Shown here: piece after piece, positions 22,674 through 33,596 of the stretch | Position numbering within the stretch: position 1 is the first letter of the stretch | Layout of the letters: each line of letters begins with the position of its first letter | Assembly (NCBI GenBank): GCA_009746045.1 | Contig: RPFO01000084.1 | Coordinates: 1,072,176 to 1,136,175 of the forward strand | Source: Mesostigma viride | Lineage: Eukaryota > Streptophyta > Mesostigmatophyceae > Mesostigmatales > Mesostigmataceae | DNA length: 64,000 nt | Direction: 5' to 3' | Made by a program: the position numbers and the translations under genes | Notes under the pieces: model-generated | What the model saw: only the letters and a program-made list of their open reading frames with translations | Told to the model about the DNA's origin: nothing | Databases searched by the model: none

Positions 22674-22743
22674 CAAATTGCTACATATATACTCCCAACG
22701 GAGTTATGTTACAATTCAATTCAATTCAATTCAATACTCCCAA
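22674..22743 (+). repeat. R1 3' end: stem-loop and (AATTC)n tail
   Basis: GCTACATATATACTCCCAAC leads into GGAGTTATGTT and then repeated CAATT units. It is the terminal stem-loop of an R1 unit with a different simple tail. Confidence 0.65.
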
Positions 22744-23518
22744 AAGAGGCCCAATGATGGACGCTCTGACGGACAAGATGGCCGCCCGGCTGGACGGCAC
22801 GGTTTACAGGATGCTCAGCCTGAACGTGAGGTTTTCAACAAATAGGTCGTTAGAGTCTTTGTATAAGCTGGGTATGCCTCGCATTACGGACGAGATTACT
22901 GGGCAACGTAGGATAGCATTCGTAGGATGTCCATCTTGCTCGCACTAATTACCTAGGTAGACACCGACCGCGGTCTGGCCGGCCCCCAGCGGCTTGGCCA
23001 GCCGGGGCAGCACATCCTGACCTGGCCTGGCCCCAAGGACATTCCTAGAAAGATTGGTAAACCTGCCATGAACTATACACAGCAGTTCAGTCTGAAGCAG
23101 ATCTGAAGCAGGTGTGTCAGGCCTGGCCAGCAACCACAACACACACTAGGTTCAGACCTAGTGGTCCCAGCTAAGTTTGAACCGGCGACCGCCGATTTCC
23201 TCCCTCTCTCTTGCTTGGACTGCTATGCAGAACAAGCAGAGGTGCAACTCCATTCGGTCCAGGCTCACAAGCCAGCCCGGCCCTGTGGGCAAGCCCCCCC
23301 CCCCCAGGAGGAAGGGGCACTTTGCTGAGTAGTTAGGATTTTCTAGAGTAGCTAGTTAGGATATTCTAGATAAGCTTAGAGTGAGCTTACTTAGGTTCCG
23401 CGGCTTAGTAATTAGATTCCGCGGTTCACCTCCATCCATCAGCATTCAAGGGAATACGTGCTACATGATCTCCCAACGGCCGGAGTCATGTTATAATTTA
23501 ATTTTAATTAATTTTAAA
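22744..23518 (+). mobile_element. LINE-1-family (this window) 3' fragment
   Basis: An 8 bp duplication ACTCCCAA (22736-22743, 23519-23526) flanks it. The coding part reads MAARLDGTVYRMLSLNVRFS and MPRITDEITGQRRIAFVG, the C-terminal post-RT region of the LINE at 24690-26591. The 3' UTR ends with the stem-loop at 23464-23490 and an AT-rich tail. It is severely 5'-truncated and has frameshifts. Confidence 0.8.
23464..23490 (+). other. 3' terminal stem-loop of LINE family 1
   Basis: Arm CATGATCTCC and arm CCGGAGTCATG flank CAACGG, a slightly enlarged loop. It is followed by TTATAATTTAATTTTAATTA. Confidence 0.8.
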
Positions 23519-23526
23519 ACTCCCAA

Positions 23527-24676
23527 CGGAGTTATCAAGGAGACAAGGTCCGCGTTATGTTCTCAATTAAAATGTATGTATGTGGTGGATTTGGTCACTT
23601 GTAAAGGGCCACTGACCATTGAAGACAGGGAGCTTACGTAGGAGGTAATACGCCGGATTGTCTCACCATCATGGACGTAATGCATTAAGTGAGACAACTA
23701 AGGGACGTACACCTCAGATAGACTAGCCGGAACCAAGCCTGCACAGCCAGGGCGCTAGTTGTCCTCACAGTATTATACAAAAGTGCATGAGACAACTATT
23801 CACACTACTCACATTATACCGGGCCCCGGGCCGGCTCCTCTGTGGCCTGGGCGCTTGAGGCAGTGAGAGAAGCCAGGGCTCACTCCCTCCTCGTTGTGTA
23901 TAGGGGTTGAAGGTTCCTTCATTGGTACCCACGTGATGCAGTTTACATGCCCAATGATGCGCTTGACACGCAAGCACCTACTTACTTACTTAGTTTGCAT
24001 GGTGCTTACAACTGGACACTCCTTGCTGGTAGGAACAAATGCCCTGATCACGCGAGATCGACAGTCTAGGTCTCAGTCTGAATGTTAGCCAGGCATAACT
24101 TTACACGTGCACCTGTAGCATTCGATCACGTACACGCTACACATTTCCACTCCAGGCGGTTCAGAATATTTACCTCCGACGGGCCGGAGTCATTTTCACC
24201 GACTACCACACGCGCGGAGTTCGAAGGTCAGAGTTATTAAAATCAATTCCGACTTGCACGCGACCGAAGTAATTAGCTAAACAGTACAAGTACTTGTACT
24301 GAGTCCGCACCAGCGTCTTGAATAAGGATCACTTATATACTCGACTTCCCCGTCATTGAATCTCATCGACCGGGGTTCAAAACAACCCACAAACGCTGTA
24401 GATGCAGATCCAACGGTGCAAACAATGTCACGACTGACGCGGCGCCGAGTCGCCTCGGTTCCTTTGTCACGAGCCATTTCACGACATCACGCTGCGTCGG
24501 GCATCCGCGCCCTTTTTTTCCCATGTAAATGGTTTTTTTTTCCCAAAGTTAATGTTTTTCTTTTAATTTACACAAGTTTTACGAAACCCGCGCCCTTTTC
24601 TGGACATGTAACTTGAGATGTAAAATCCGCTTCCATGGCTGGCCAGGAATTCCATCCAGCAGTGTCGTACAGTACT
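23527..24676. other. Intergenic stretch with repeat scraps
   Basis: No gene seen. Contains R2/MITE-like scraps (ATCAAGGAGACAAGG near 23533, GTGAGACAACTA near 23690, ATGAGACAACTA near 23787) and one perfect 20 bp palindrome at 24282-24301. The rest, 23820-24670, has only short open frames. Confidence 0.5.
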
Positions 24677-24707
24677 CGACAATGGCTATTAAATTAAATT
24701 AATATAA

Positions 24708-24730
24708 CATGCCACCGTTGGGAGATCATG
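24708..24730 (-). other. 3' terminal stem-loop of LINE family 1
   Basis: Minus strand: arm CATGATCTCC, loop CAAC, arm GGTGGCATG (one mismatch and one wobble), then the AT-rich tail that abuts the target duplication. Confidence 0.8.
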
Positions 24731-24825
24731 TAGCACATGTTCCTTGATGGTGGTGGAAAGGAGAGAGCCGCGTAATCTAACTATCCTAACGCCAATCTAC
24801 CTAGTCTAGAAAAATCCTAACTGCC

Positions 24826-26590
24826 CTACTCGTCAAAACGCCTCCTCCTCTTGGGGGGAGGTGGCTTGCCCACAGGGGCTGGCGTGTGAGCCTTGACAAT
24901 CTTCTGCCACCGCGTCTTGTTCTGCATGTCAGTCCAAAGAAGGGAGAGCGAGTGGATGCGGTATTCAAACTGGGCTGGGACCAGTAGGTCATCCAGCAAC
25001 ATCTGTACGTAGTTCGTGACATGTTTCCCTACCTTTTTGGGAATGTCCTTGGGGCCAGGCCAGGTCAGAATGTGCCGCCCTGGCTGGCCAAGCCGCTGGG
25101 GGCCTGCCAGACCAAGGGCGGTGTCGACCTGGCCAGTGCGAGGAAGGTGTCCTACAAATGCTATCCTACGCTGTCTAATCTCGTCCGAAATACGAGGCAT
25201 GCCCTGATACAAAGACTCTGATGACGGGCGCTTGGAAAACCCTACGTTCAGGACCTGTCGGAGCATCCTGTAAACTGTGCCGTCTAGCCTAGCTGCCAGT
25301 GTGGGTGTGAGTGTCCACGCCTCGGCGCCATACGTGAGCACCGTGAGGACGAGGACCTTGAAGAGCATGCGCTTGCGGTGGTCGCCCAGGCCCTTGGAAC
25401 GCCAGTAGGTGTTGAGCGAACGAAGCGAGCCCAGGCCAGGCCGATGCGGGTGTCCACATCGTCGGCGGTGTCAGGGAGCCAGCTCCCTAACAGCTTGAAG
25501 CGATCGCGGAACGGGACCGTCGTCCCATCGAGCAGGCGCGGCAGCGGCGGTGTACTGGAGGCCCCAATCACCATCGCGTCAGTTTCGACACTAATCTCCA
25601 ACCCCACCGCCCTCGCCTCCAGGCCCAGACAGTCCAGCCAGGTCTGAATGTGCTCGGGGCGCGCGATGAGGGTGGTGTCATCCGCATAAATCAGGTCGGC
25701 CAGGCGGTAACCAGGTCTAACCCCGCCATGCTCTTTCTCGTTAAGGATGTCCAAGCCTGGCTCGAACCTTTTAAGAGCAGTAAAGCGCGCACGTGCCCGG
25801 CGCATGACGTGATCCACGACAATAATGAACAGGTATATGGGGACAGGACACAACCTTGCCACACCCCGTGGTGAAGGGGGAATGGTGGGGTGGTGCCTTC
25901 CGCAGTCCGCACTACTGCCTGTGAGCCCTCATTCAGTCGGCGAATGGCAGCAATAAACGCTGGTGGCACCCGATCCAGAGCTAGGATGGCCCAAAGAGCC
26001 TCCCAGAGGACCGTGTCAAAGGCCTTGATATAGTCAACAAAAATGAAGACCAGCGGCAAACTGTCAGGGGGAAGGTGACGCACCTCCTCCATCAACCGGC
26101 GCGCGACAAACACAGCCATGACAGTGTTACGACCACGACGGAAACCCATCTGAGACTCACCCAGGTGTGGGTCCAGCGCGGCGCGGAGCCTGTGCAGCAT
26201 CATGCGCATGAAGACCTTCAGCGCGGCGCTCTGGAGGCAGACACCCCGATAGTTACCGGGGTCAGCAGCAGAGCCCTTCTTGTACAGCATGACGCGGATG
26301 GCCGTCTGCCACTCAGCAGGCGGAGGCTCGTCAGAAAGCAGGACACGGTTGCAGAACGCCAGCAGAAGATCCCTAACCGCCGGATCAGGGGTCTTCAGCA
26401 GCTCAGCAGAAAGGTGACCAGTCGGCACCGACCGCCGCATCATACCGCAGGCGAGCAAGGGTGCTGTCCAGTTCCTTCAAAGTGAAGGGGTGGACGACGT
26501 CGTCAGTGGCAAGGCAGCCCTCCTGCAAGGCGGGGACCTGGTAGTCGGCGGCCGAGGAGGGGGGCGCTGGCGGCGGCGGGGGTCCGGCAA
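24826..26590 (-). pseudogene. LINE reverse transcriptase (ORF2 C-terminal two thirds)
   Basis: Blocks in order: FTLKELDSTLARLRYDAAVG (26500-26440), NRVLLSDEPPPAEWQTAIRV then MLYKKGSAADPGNYRGVCLQ (26350-26240), MGFRRGRNTVMAVF, FIFVDYIKAFDTVLWEAL (motif A), HHGVWQGCVLSPY (motif B), YADDTTLIARP (motif C, catalytic DD, near 25670), FRDRFKLLGSWLPD, then VLTYGAEAWTLT and RRIAFVGHLPR. At least three frame changes (near 26440, 25860 and 25370) inactivate it. The order and the LTYGAEAWTLT block are typical of APE-type LINE ORF2; the endonuclease part is lost to 5' truncation. Confidence 0.85.
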
Positions 26591-26604
26591 CCGACAATGG
26601 CTAT

Positions 26605-27826
26605 ACCATTCCAATCCCAGATATCGCTGGAGGTATACATAGATCTTACTTAGTCTTCTCCGCATGAGTGCCTCTTAATTTCCAACTCCAGCTCCAACTC
26701 CAAACTCGGAGCCATTTTTTCACCGGCTGGCCGGCAGCTAGTGTCATTGCCTGCCTGTAGTTGAAGTGAGACAACTCTGCCTGGACGCATGGCGATCCAA
26801 CGCCGTGGAAGGACTAGGGTAGTTGTCTGAGAGGAAAAACGCGAAGGCTGCATGGCTATGGAAGACCTGCATGGAGGGAGACAGAGGGTAACAAGAAAGG
26901 TTGATAGGGAAAACATTGCCTGCCTGTAGTTGTTTGTTGCACTGGCTAGTGATTGTTGTTTCCTTGTTCTTGTCTTGCGTCACGTGCTTTTATATAAATT
27001 ACGTACATCAAAGTAACGAAGTTGCACGGCCGGGCAAGGCCTGCATGTGGGCTTTATATGCATTCACGAATCGCTAGAATAGTGTATTTATGTTCTCATG
27101 CAAATGACCTTGTCTCGTTTGCACTTTGATTGATATAGCGAGGGTTGTCGGTCCCAGCAATAGCCGTGCTACAGACATGATGTCAAAAGTATTGTCCTCA
27201 CATGATCCAGCGCATGATCCATGTGACGATTTGCCAAGCAGCCTCCACAGGGCGACCAGGCTGAGTTCAGAACTGAGCAATCAATTGCCGTTGATTGCCA
27301 GCAAACAACAGCACTGCTGCCATTGGATCCAATTGCAATAATTGGAATCTCCAACTCAAAAAGCACACAGACCGGCGGCATCCAGGATGATCGGCCAGCG
27401 CAGGCCCCGTCCACACCAGCAGGTGCATATCCTGACTAGTCACAATAAAAGATTCAGGACCCACTGTGCAAAGTCCCACTTGCAGATCCCATTGTAGAAG
27501 TCATGCATAGAATGTAAGTCATGCGTGCAGTTTGCGCATGATTTACGGTGTATGCAGTTACCTCGCTTGTACACAGGTAACTCTAGCTCGCTGGGATGAA
27601 CTACTTTCCTGGCCTGAGGGCTGGAAAAGGAAGCTGGAAAAGGAACAACCCTGGCTGCATGTCTGACACCAGCATCGCAAGCCACGATACACAAACGTTC
27701 CTGTACTCCACACAAACCGTCGAACCCAAACGTGCAGGCTACGGTCTTTGTACACTAAGCACTACACGACTGCAGCATAGAAGGTAGCCATCAAAATCCT
27801 GTCTACCCGCGCCATGGCACCCAATG
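26605..27826. other. Intergenic region between LINE and dioxygenase gene
   Basis: No gene recognised. Contains a MITE-family relic at 26763-26831 (TGAAGTGAGACAACT on one side, TAGTTGTCT on the other, with GCCTGGACGCATGGCGATCC inside). The part nearest 27826 is presumably the 3' UTR of the dioxygenase gene. Short frames here look like chance. Confidence 0.5.
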
Positions 27827-30800
27827 TTAGCTTACACGCGGCCCCCTGTAGTTGCCCCTCTGGATCACAAAGTCATCATGTGGGTCGCAATCCAGCAGCC
27901 AACGCACATTGGATGGCCCCTCCGACTCATCACCTGCTTGCTTGCTACCTTCCACCGGCACGCCCGCACCCGCGGCACCACCTGGCACCACCCTGGTCGC
28001 GGGACCGTAGGGCGCAGGCACCTCCCTGTAGTACGTGCAGTCGCGCCCGGCGCCCGGCGCATACGGCGGAGCCAGCACATCCAGCACGGCGACGGGCGTT
28101 AGTGCCGTGAACGCGTGGATGTTGCCCCCGCTGGTGGGGAACAAGATCCCCGGCTCGTCTGAGGCATGGAAGACGTTGTCCAGGACTGGGCGCGCGGGGC
28201 GGGGGAACAGCCTGCTGTGGCCCAGCAGCGACGCTCGCTCTGTCGCGGTCCCAAGGGACACCGAGGCAACCACAAAGATATTTAAAGCAAACATGCCACC
28301 GTTGCGGATGGACACAAGGGGCAGCAATGAGACAACCCGGTACTAATGAGACAACCAGCGCAGGCCTTAATACTGTAGCATTGTGACCATGGTACTAATG
28401 AGACAGCCAGCGCAAGCCTTGATACTGTAGCATAGTGAAAAAGATCTGTACTCTTTTGTTGGTATGTTTTCGGAAGAATGGATTATGCGACGAAAGAGTG
28501 GATGGCGCCCGGTACCAAAAATTCTAGACAAAAACGCAAGACATGCTAGCTTACTGGCTGCCACCTACCGTCTCACTGCCCAGAAAATTATCCTCACAGA
28601 AGATGGTGTGCACAATATCCAAAAAAGCACTGCCTGTCGTGTACTCGCAAGCAAGAGAACTGATGCGTACCGGCGGCGGTGTGCACCCTAGTTACCCAGA
28701 TACCATCACGGGTGCCCCTCACCTGCAGCGGCGTGCTCCGCAGGCGGCAGCGGCTTGCCCTCCTCGTCGCACCAGTCATACGAGCGCACGTGCATGGAGC
28801 CGTACAGGATCTTACTGATCACGATCATGCCCGGGTGATTATGCAGGCTGTGCGCGTGCGGGGTGGGGTGGGGTGGGGGATGAAATGGGCAGCACAAGGA
28901 AACAAGCGAAGCAGCGAAATGAGTGACCCACGCCAGGGCAGTTAAATGAGAGGAGGCAAACCGGAGCAACGCAGAGGCAGCATGCAGTTATCAGGAACAC
29001 GAGGCAGCAAGGAAAGGGCAGGAAGCTATAGCTTTGCGACCATTTCGGATAGTGGCTGGACCCCGGTTGGTTTCAAGGATGACTGTTCACCAAGGCAGGG
29101 TAGGGCTCGAGGGTAGGGCTCGACGGTAGGGCTCGAGGGTAGCTGGGTAGGGTTCGAGGGTAGGGCTCGAGGTTAGGGCTCCTGCGGGATCCAGGGGAAG
29201 GAGGCGGCGCTGCGAACCAGCAGGCAAAGGAACGAGCCGGGGAGGGGCGACAGGAAGCAACAAGTCGATGATAATCACGTAGACGGCGTCGCGCGGGAGC
29301 CCCACGATGATGAGTAGGAGAATAGATCGAGTGGCAGAATATTGAGGAGGATAGAGGAGCAATATCAAGCGGCAGGGAGCCAACAGGGATGAACCAGTCA
29401 CCCCGTCGTTCCGGCATGCAAAGCACCAGCATGGTGCAAGGCACCGGGCACAGAAGAGCCGGGTTGTGCGGCGAAAACTGGCCATGAAGCCACGCACAAT
29501 TGTGTGATGCCACGTGACGCAGTAGCCCATGGGAGGGCGAGGCACACTTTGGGAACCGGAGACTACGCAGCCCATGTGACACGTGCATCCGAGGACCATA
29601 GGTGCCGCCAGTGCATGACACTCACGGCACTGCCACGATAATCAAAGAGACAACCAGATGCCATGATTATGGTGGTCTCGTTGCGTAGGTGGAACGTACG
29701 GTATGGTTGCGGATGTCGGCAGGCAGAAGATCCCCATCTGATGCCCCGACAAGGGAAGAGGACGGAGAAAACAAAAAGGCAGCGATGGCACCAAGGAGGC
29801 ACACACGCAGACGGGGTAGAGGGAAGAAAATAAAGCATCCCGTCAGCCACAAAGCCAGAAGAATTCAAAAGCGCGTGTCTGCACGTCCCATGCATACCCC
29901 GTTGCGTGGAGAACACCAACCATGCAAAGCGAGCGAGCATCCGCAACCTGCCACCCTGCCGCCGCCTGCAACTGACTGCTGATTTGCCATGCTCCAAAGG
30001 CCATAGTAATGTCCAGGCTTCTCACCACCACCTTCACTGCTACACCGCCGTCTTCACGTCTAATGGACTCGCCAATGGCTATACATCAACCTGCGGCAGC
30101 AAAAGTCGCCTTCACCTCCTCCCCCTGTCCCACCCTAGCGCTGCGTCTGCAGTCAGCCCCTACAGCCAGCATCCAAGACAGGAAGGGCACGTCCAGAATT
30201 CAAGACGCAGCATCCCTACGAAAGACCTTTGCGGATATTTTTTCCTAGTGCAGGGTGCAGTGCTTGTGGAACTTCAGCACTGCCATTGATAGGTCCCATA
30301 CACGCCGCGACAAGCTACCGTGCGTGCTGGCACACGCAACGATGAGTACTGCACTACAGCACCCACATAGATGCCATCATGCTACGAGCTCGCCCACGCA
30401 TGACGAGGAATCGAGCTACCGCACGCAGGCAAGCGTATCATCATCTTAAACGCTTGTGCACGCAACGACCAAAAAAAGAAACGATTGCGTGCGCGCACCG
30501 AAAAGTCAGGGCACTCGTGGATGTGCAGGTACGTGATGGGTGGGGCGCGACCCCGACGGGGGGGGGTCCACGAAGGGGGGCCGCGCGGGCCAGCCCCACC
30601 TGCGCCCGCGCGCCCTGCCATGGTATTGATATCTGCTGGCACCCCTCCTTGGCCCAGGGGGTCTACCAGGCAAACGTCACTACTCGACACGTTCTCTGCC
30701 GTGGGTGTTAAGGCGACAAAAAAGACACCGACGGGCACAGACACAGTTACCGGAGGCACGCCGCCCACAGCACAGCATGCGACAGCCAAGCGTCACTTAA

Positions 30801-31497
30801 GGGACAGGAAGAGCAGGCACTGGGAACAGACCTTGGGGAGCGAATTCAGCGAGTAGGCCGTTTGGAAACAGGCGCCAGGACACAACTGATACTACAATGA
30901 TTGTTAACGTCCTGAACCAAGCATGGTAGAATTTTCAACATTGTGTCCGTTTACAATATCCTTTCCCAAATGCTTCGATGAAACAAATAGAGAGCCACGT
31001 GCAGGATGCCTGGCGCACCTACTCTTAACACAGAATGGGAGAATCTTACAGCCACAGCTGCATGCAGCTTCTAGGGGGCGCGTTGTCGAGAATTGAAGGG
31101 CGCATGCGTCATGCCAAAGCCTCTGTGCTACATACTCGAGGGCAGACATTCTGGACCGGGGTACACATACTCAATGACTATGCTATTGCAGCACCGCTCA
31201 ATCGCCTCTATAAGAAGCTGAAAACAGCCACGACGAAAAGTCTACGGAGCAAAACCGACGACAGGCCACGAAAGTGCGGCGGGTACAGCGAATTTGTTCT
31301 CTAGAAACAAACAGTATTTGTCCGCTGCTCATTTGATCGAGAGCACATGGAACGAATCGCTAAATGCACGTACTCATCGTCAATGCCACGGCCTTCAGCG
31401 ACTCCATGGAAGTCAATCTTCCGTTTTTCCACGCAATTTTGCAGGCGTCATACACTTTCTGAATCGCGGCAACCCTCGCGTCCTGCGGTCCAGGCAT
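27827..31497 (-). CDS. Plant cysteine oxidase / ADO-type thiol dioxygenase, five exons
   Basis: Exons on the minus strand: 31497-31374, 30695-30499, 29737-29700, 28847-28723, 28239-27827. All borders are GT..AG, phases fit, and the sum is 897 nt (298 aa plus TAA). Conserved blocks: start [34 protein letters not shown] across junction 1, [28 protein letters not shown] across a 38 nt micro-exon, [20 protein letters not shown] then [39 protein letters not shown] and the C-terminal [16 protein letters not shown] and the later GNIHAF His are the iron-binding triad of this cupin family. Family enzymes oxidise N-terminal Cys of target proteins with O2, feeding the N-degron oxygen-sensing pathway. 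Two Gly/Pro/Arg-rich insertions (exons 2 and 5) make it longer than typical plant versions. The gene appears intact; introns (483-852 bp) hold repeat scraps. Confidence 0.9.
28325..28440 (+). repeat. R2-like repeats in dioxygenase intron 4
   Basis: Two tandem pieces of about 55 bp, each beginning ATGAGACA(A/G)CCAGCGCA and ending with ACTGTAGCAT(T/A)GTGA. Related to the R2 family at 2787, 3972 and 60465. A further scrap, GAGACAACCAGATGCC, lies in intron 3 at 29648. Confidence 0.7.
29098..29182. repeat. Short tandem repeat, unit GGTAGGGCTCGAG
   Basis: About six imperfect 13 bp units in the third intron of the dioxygenase gene. Open frames on the minus strand over this region are not supported as genes. 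Confidence 0.75.
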
Positions 31498-32060
31498 CTC
31501 TGCCCGCGCCCCCGAGAGCTGCGAGTTGCGGAAACTGTTTATGATTCCCGCTACACCGCAGCAAAGGTTCCCGACGGCAGGCATCGGATGGATGCTGTCA
31601 CAGCAGATCAATTGGTTGTGATGCTTTTAGTAACGGCAATGGCTAATTATTGGTCCGCTGCAGCTAATAACGCATTGAAAGTGAGGCATGGCCACTAGCA
31701 GTCTACTTTACAAAACGCTTATTTACTGCCGTCTTGAAAATCGACTGACCGCTCGACGTAGAGGGGACGAGGCAGTTAGTTATGGTGACGAAGAGAGGTG
31801 CATATGGTGCAGAGGCGCTGACGACGCAGAAATGAGAAATCAGATGGATATTCGTCAAGGATATCATCAAGTAACGTGCCTTGTAAGTTGTAATAATAAC
31901 TATCACGTTTTAAAAGACTTTCGTCGGCGGAGCCCATCTTCGGAAGAACATTCGCCACCCCTCACCCCACCCGGCCACCCCACCCACCAGTGCTCATTTT
32001 ATTGCCGCCGGGGATCCCCGGCGGCGAGGTTGCCGGAGCGGGGCCGGCGAGCCGGCACCC
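31498..32060. other. Region upstream of dioxygenase start
   Basis: No second gene recognised. It must hold the promoter and 5' UTR of the minus-strand dioxygenase gene, but I cannot point to a specific element. The 32000-32060 part is GC-rich with an inverted repeat GCCGCCGGGGATCCCCGGCGGC. Confidence 0.4.
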
Positions 32061-32071
32061 GGCAGGCCCTA

Positions 32072-32128
32072 ATAAAAAAATTAAAATTAAATTATAACAT
32101 GACTCCGTTGGGAGATCATTTAGCATGC
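32072..32128 (-). mobile_element. 57 bp hairpin-plus-tail micro-insertion of LINE family 1
   Basis: An 11 bp direct repeat GGCAGGCCCTA (32061-32071, 32129-32139) brackets only a stem-loop (arms ATGATCTCC and GGAGTCAT around CAAC, 32098-32119) and the tail TTATAATTTAATTTTAAT. Sequence and tail match the 3' ends at 23464 and 51919. It is an extremely 5'-truncated LINE insertion. Confidence 0.88.
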
Positions 32129-32371
32129 GGCAGGCCCTATACATCAGTGATAATGAGATCGACGCCTAAAATTCGGCGTCACAACTTACCGCGATACTGT
32201 AACGCAACTTGACGGTAGACGGAATCATTAGGATAGCATCCCACCGGGCAGGACTGCCCTAACGGACTTTTGTCGGTACGGCATTCGACTGCTCTCGTCC
32301 AGCCCGATCCATCTGCATCATCATCAAAGCCGCCCAAACAAACTTTTCGCGACAGTCCCGAAGATATCGCC

Positions 32372-32520
32372 CAAGGGGGGCGGGGGGGTGGGGTGGGGGG
32401 GGTGGGGCAAGCACCGGCCCCCCCAGCCACGGGATCCGGCCCCGGGGTTAGGGGGTCCCCCCCCCCCCTCATTCGTTGCCACCCCCGGGGGGTCCAGGGG
32501 AGGGGGGGGAGGGTAAACAA
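32372..32520. repeat. G/C homopolymer-rich low-complexity tract
   Basis: Alternating runs of G (with GGGGTGGGG) and C between 32372 and 32520. Probably variable; open frames through it are not credible genes. Confidence 0.7.
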
Positions 32521-32569
32521 GGCTCGCACAGGACGTCGACCAAGGTTCGCACATGGTAATGACCTTCGG

Positions 32570-33556
32570 GCTTGAGGTCAGCAAGAAGACAGAGGCCCTG
32601 GCGGTTGGGCTCACCCACTCACCGCCACCCCTCTATCTCCTATAGACTGCTCTCGAGTCCTGTATCGGGACCGCGTCAAGCTGCTGGGCAGCCTGCTTCC
32701 CAGCTGCGAGGCCGATGTGGACCATCGCATCTCCCTCGCCTGGCACGCTTTACGCCAGTACCGGGCCCTGTGGCGCAAGCCCCTGGGCAGGATCGAGAAA
32801 CATGACCTGTTTAAGGTCCTATTCCTTCCTGTTCTCACGTATGGGGCCCAGACGTGGACCCTCACCGCCGACCTGGCCCGCAAGCTGGACGGCGCGGTCA
32901 CCAACATGCTGCGATCCATTTTCAGAGTAGGATATGCTGCTCATGTCCGCAATGAGGACCTGTACCAGGGCATGCCATATATATCACCAGCACCATTAAG
33001 CAGCGGCGCTTGCAGCTCGTATAGGGCACCTAGCTCGCACCAACCATGGGTAGACACTCTCACGTGGCCCTCCCGCGGGACTGCGACCAGCTCAGCCTGG
33101 CCGGCACCTCCTGACGTGGGCCGGGCCCCGTGATGCTAGACGCCGCAAGGCCCGCACCTTCAAAGAACAACTAGTAGAGGACATGGGGGGCCTAGGCCTC
33201 TCCGTGATTTGGAAGAAGATGATGGACAACAAGGCCAAGTGGGCCCAGGTCGTAGAGGACAACGAGCCCCCCCCCGTGGGGAAGCGCCCGCGTGTGCAAA
33301 CCCGCGGGAGACACGCCAGACAGCTCCCCTAGGGTAGCGAGATGTTGTTTCTAATAAAGATAGCTGTTGATGTAGTTAGTGATGTAGTTAGTGATGATTA
33401 ATTAATTAATTAGTTAGTTAGTGATGATGTTTGATGTTAATTGTAGGTAGATGATGTAGATAGATTAGACCGGTAGGACTGTTTGCACCCATCCATCCAT
33501 CCATCCATTGGACCGTGACTCCCCAACGGGAGCACGAGTCTAATTAATTCATTAAT
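32570..33556 (+). mobile_element. LINE family 2, 5'-truncated, 13 bp target duplication
   Basis: TAATGACCTTCGG at 32557-32569 and 33557-33569 flanks the insert; a third copy lies at about 33580-33592. The coding remnant reads LEVSKKTEALAVG, then YRDRVKLLGSLLPSCEADVD, HRISLAWHALRQYRALWRKP and VLTYGAQTWTLTADLARKLD, the post-RT part of a LINE ORF2. The 3' UTR has TAG/TGATGTAGTTAG repeats and CCAT repeats, then a stem-loop (33514-33536) and a TTAATT-type tail. Confidence 0.85.
33514..33536 (+). other. 3' terminal stem-loop of LINE family 2
   Basis: Arm CGTGACTCCC, loop CAAC, arm GGGAGCACG. Compared with family 1 both arms have changed together while the loop is kept. Confidence 0.85.
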
Positions 33557-33596
33557 TAATGACCTTCGGACGACAATGGTAATGACCTTCGGCCAA

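Larger units (their letters stand above)
24690..26591 (-). mobile_element. LINE family 1, RT-coding, 5'-truncated, 13 bp target duplication
   Basis: CGACAATGGCTAT at 24677-24689 and 26592-26604 is a perfect 13 bp target duplication. On the minus strand the insert starts inside the region before RT and ends with a stem-loop (24708-24730) and the tail ATTAATTTAATTTA. This fixes both edges and shows the stem-loop is the true 3' end. Confidence 0.9.

Noticed and set aside
21431-22948. 505-codon plus-strand gene
   Set aside because: It is the shadow of the minus-strand RT, which has all catalytic motifs; GC-rich codon use keeps the opposite strand open.
29073-29621. 182-codon minus-strand gene
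   Set aside because: Lies in intron 3 of the dioxygenase gene, partly formed by the 13 bp tandem repeat, with no recognisable domain.
30379-30856. Plus-strand genes over dioxygenase exon 2
   Set aside because: Antisense to an exon supported by conserved motifs and phase; no domain of their own.
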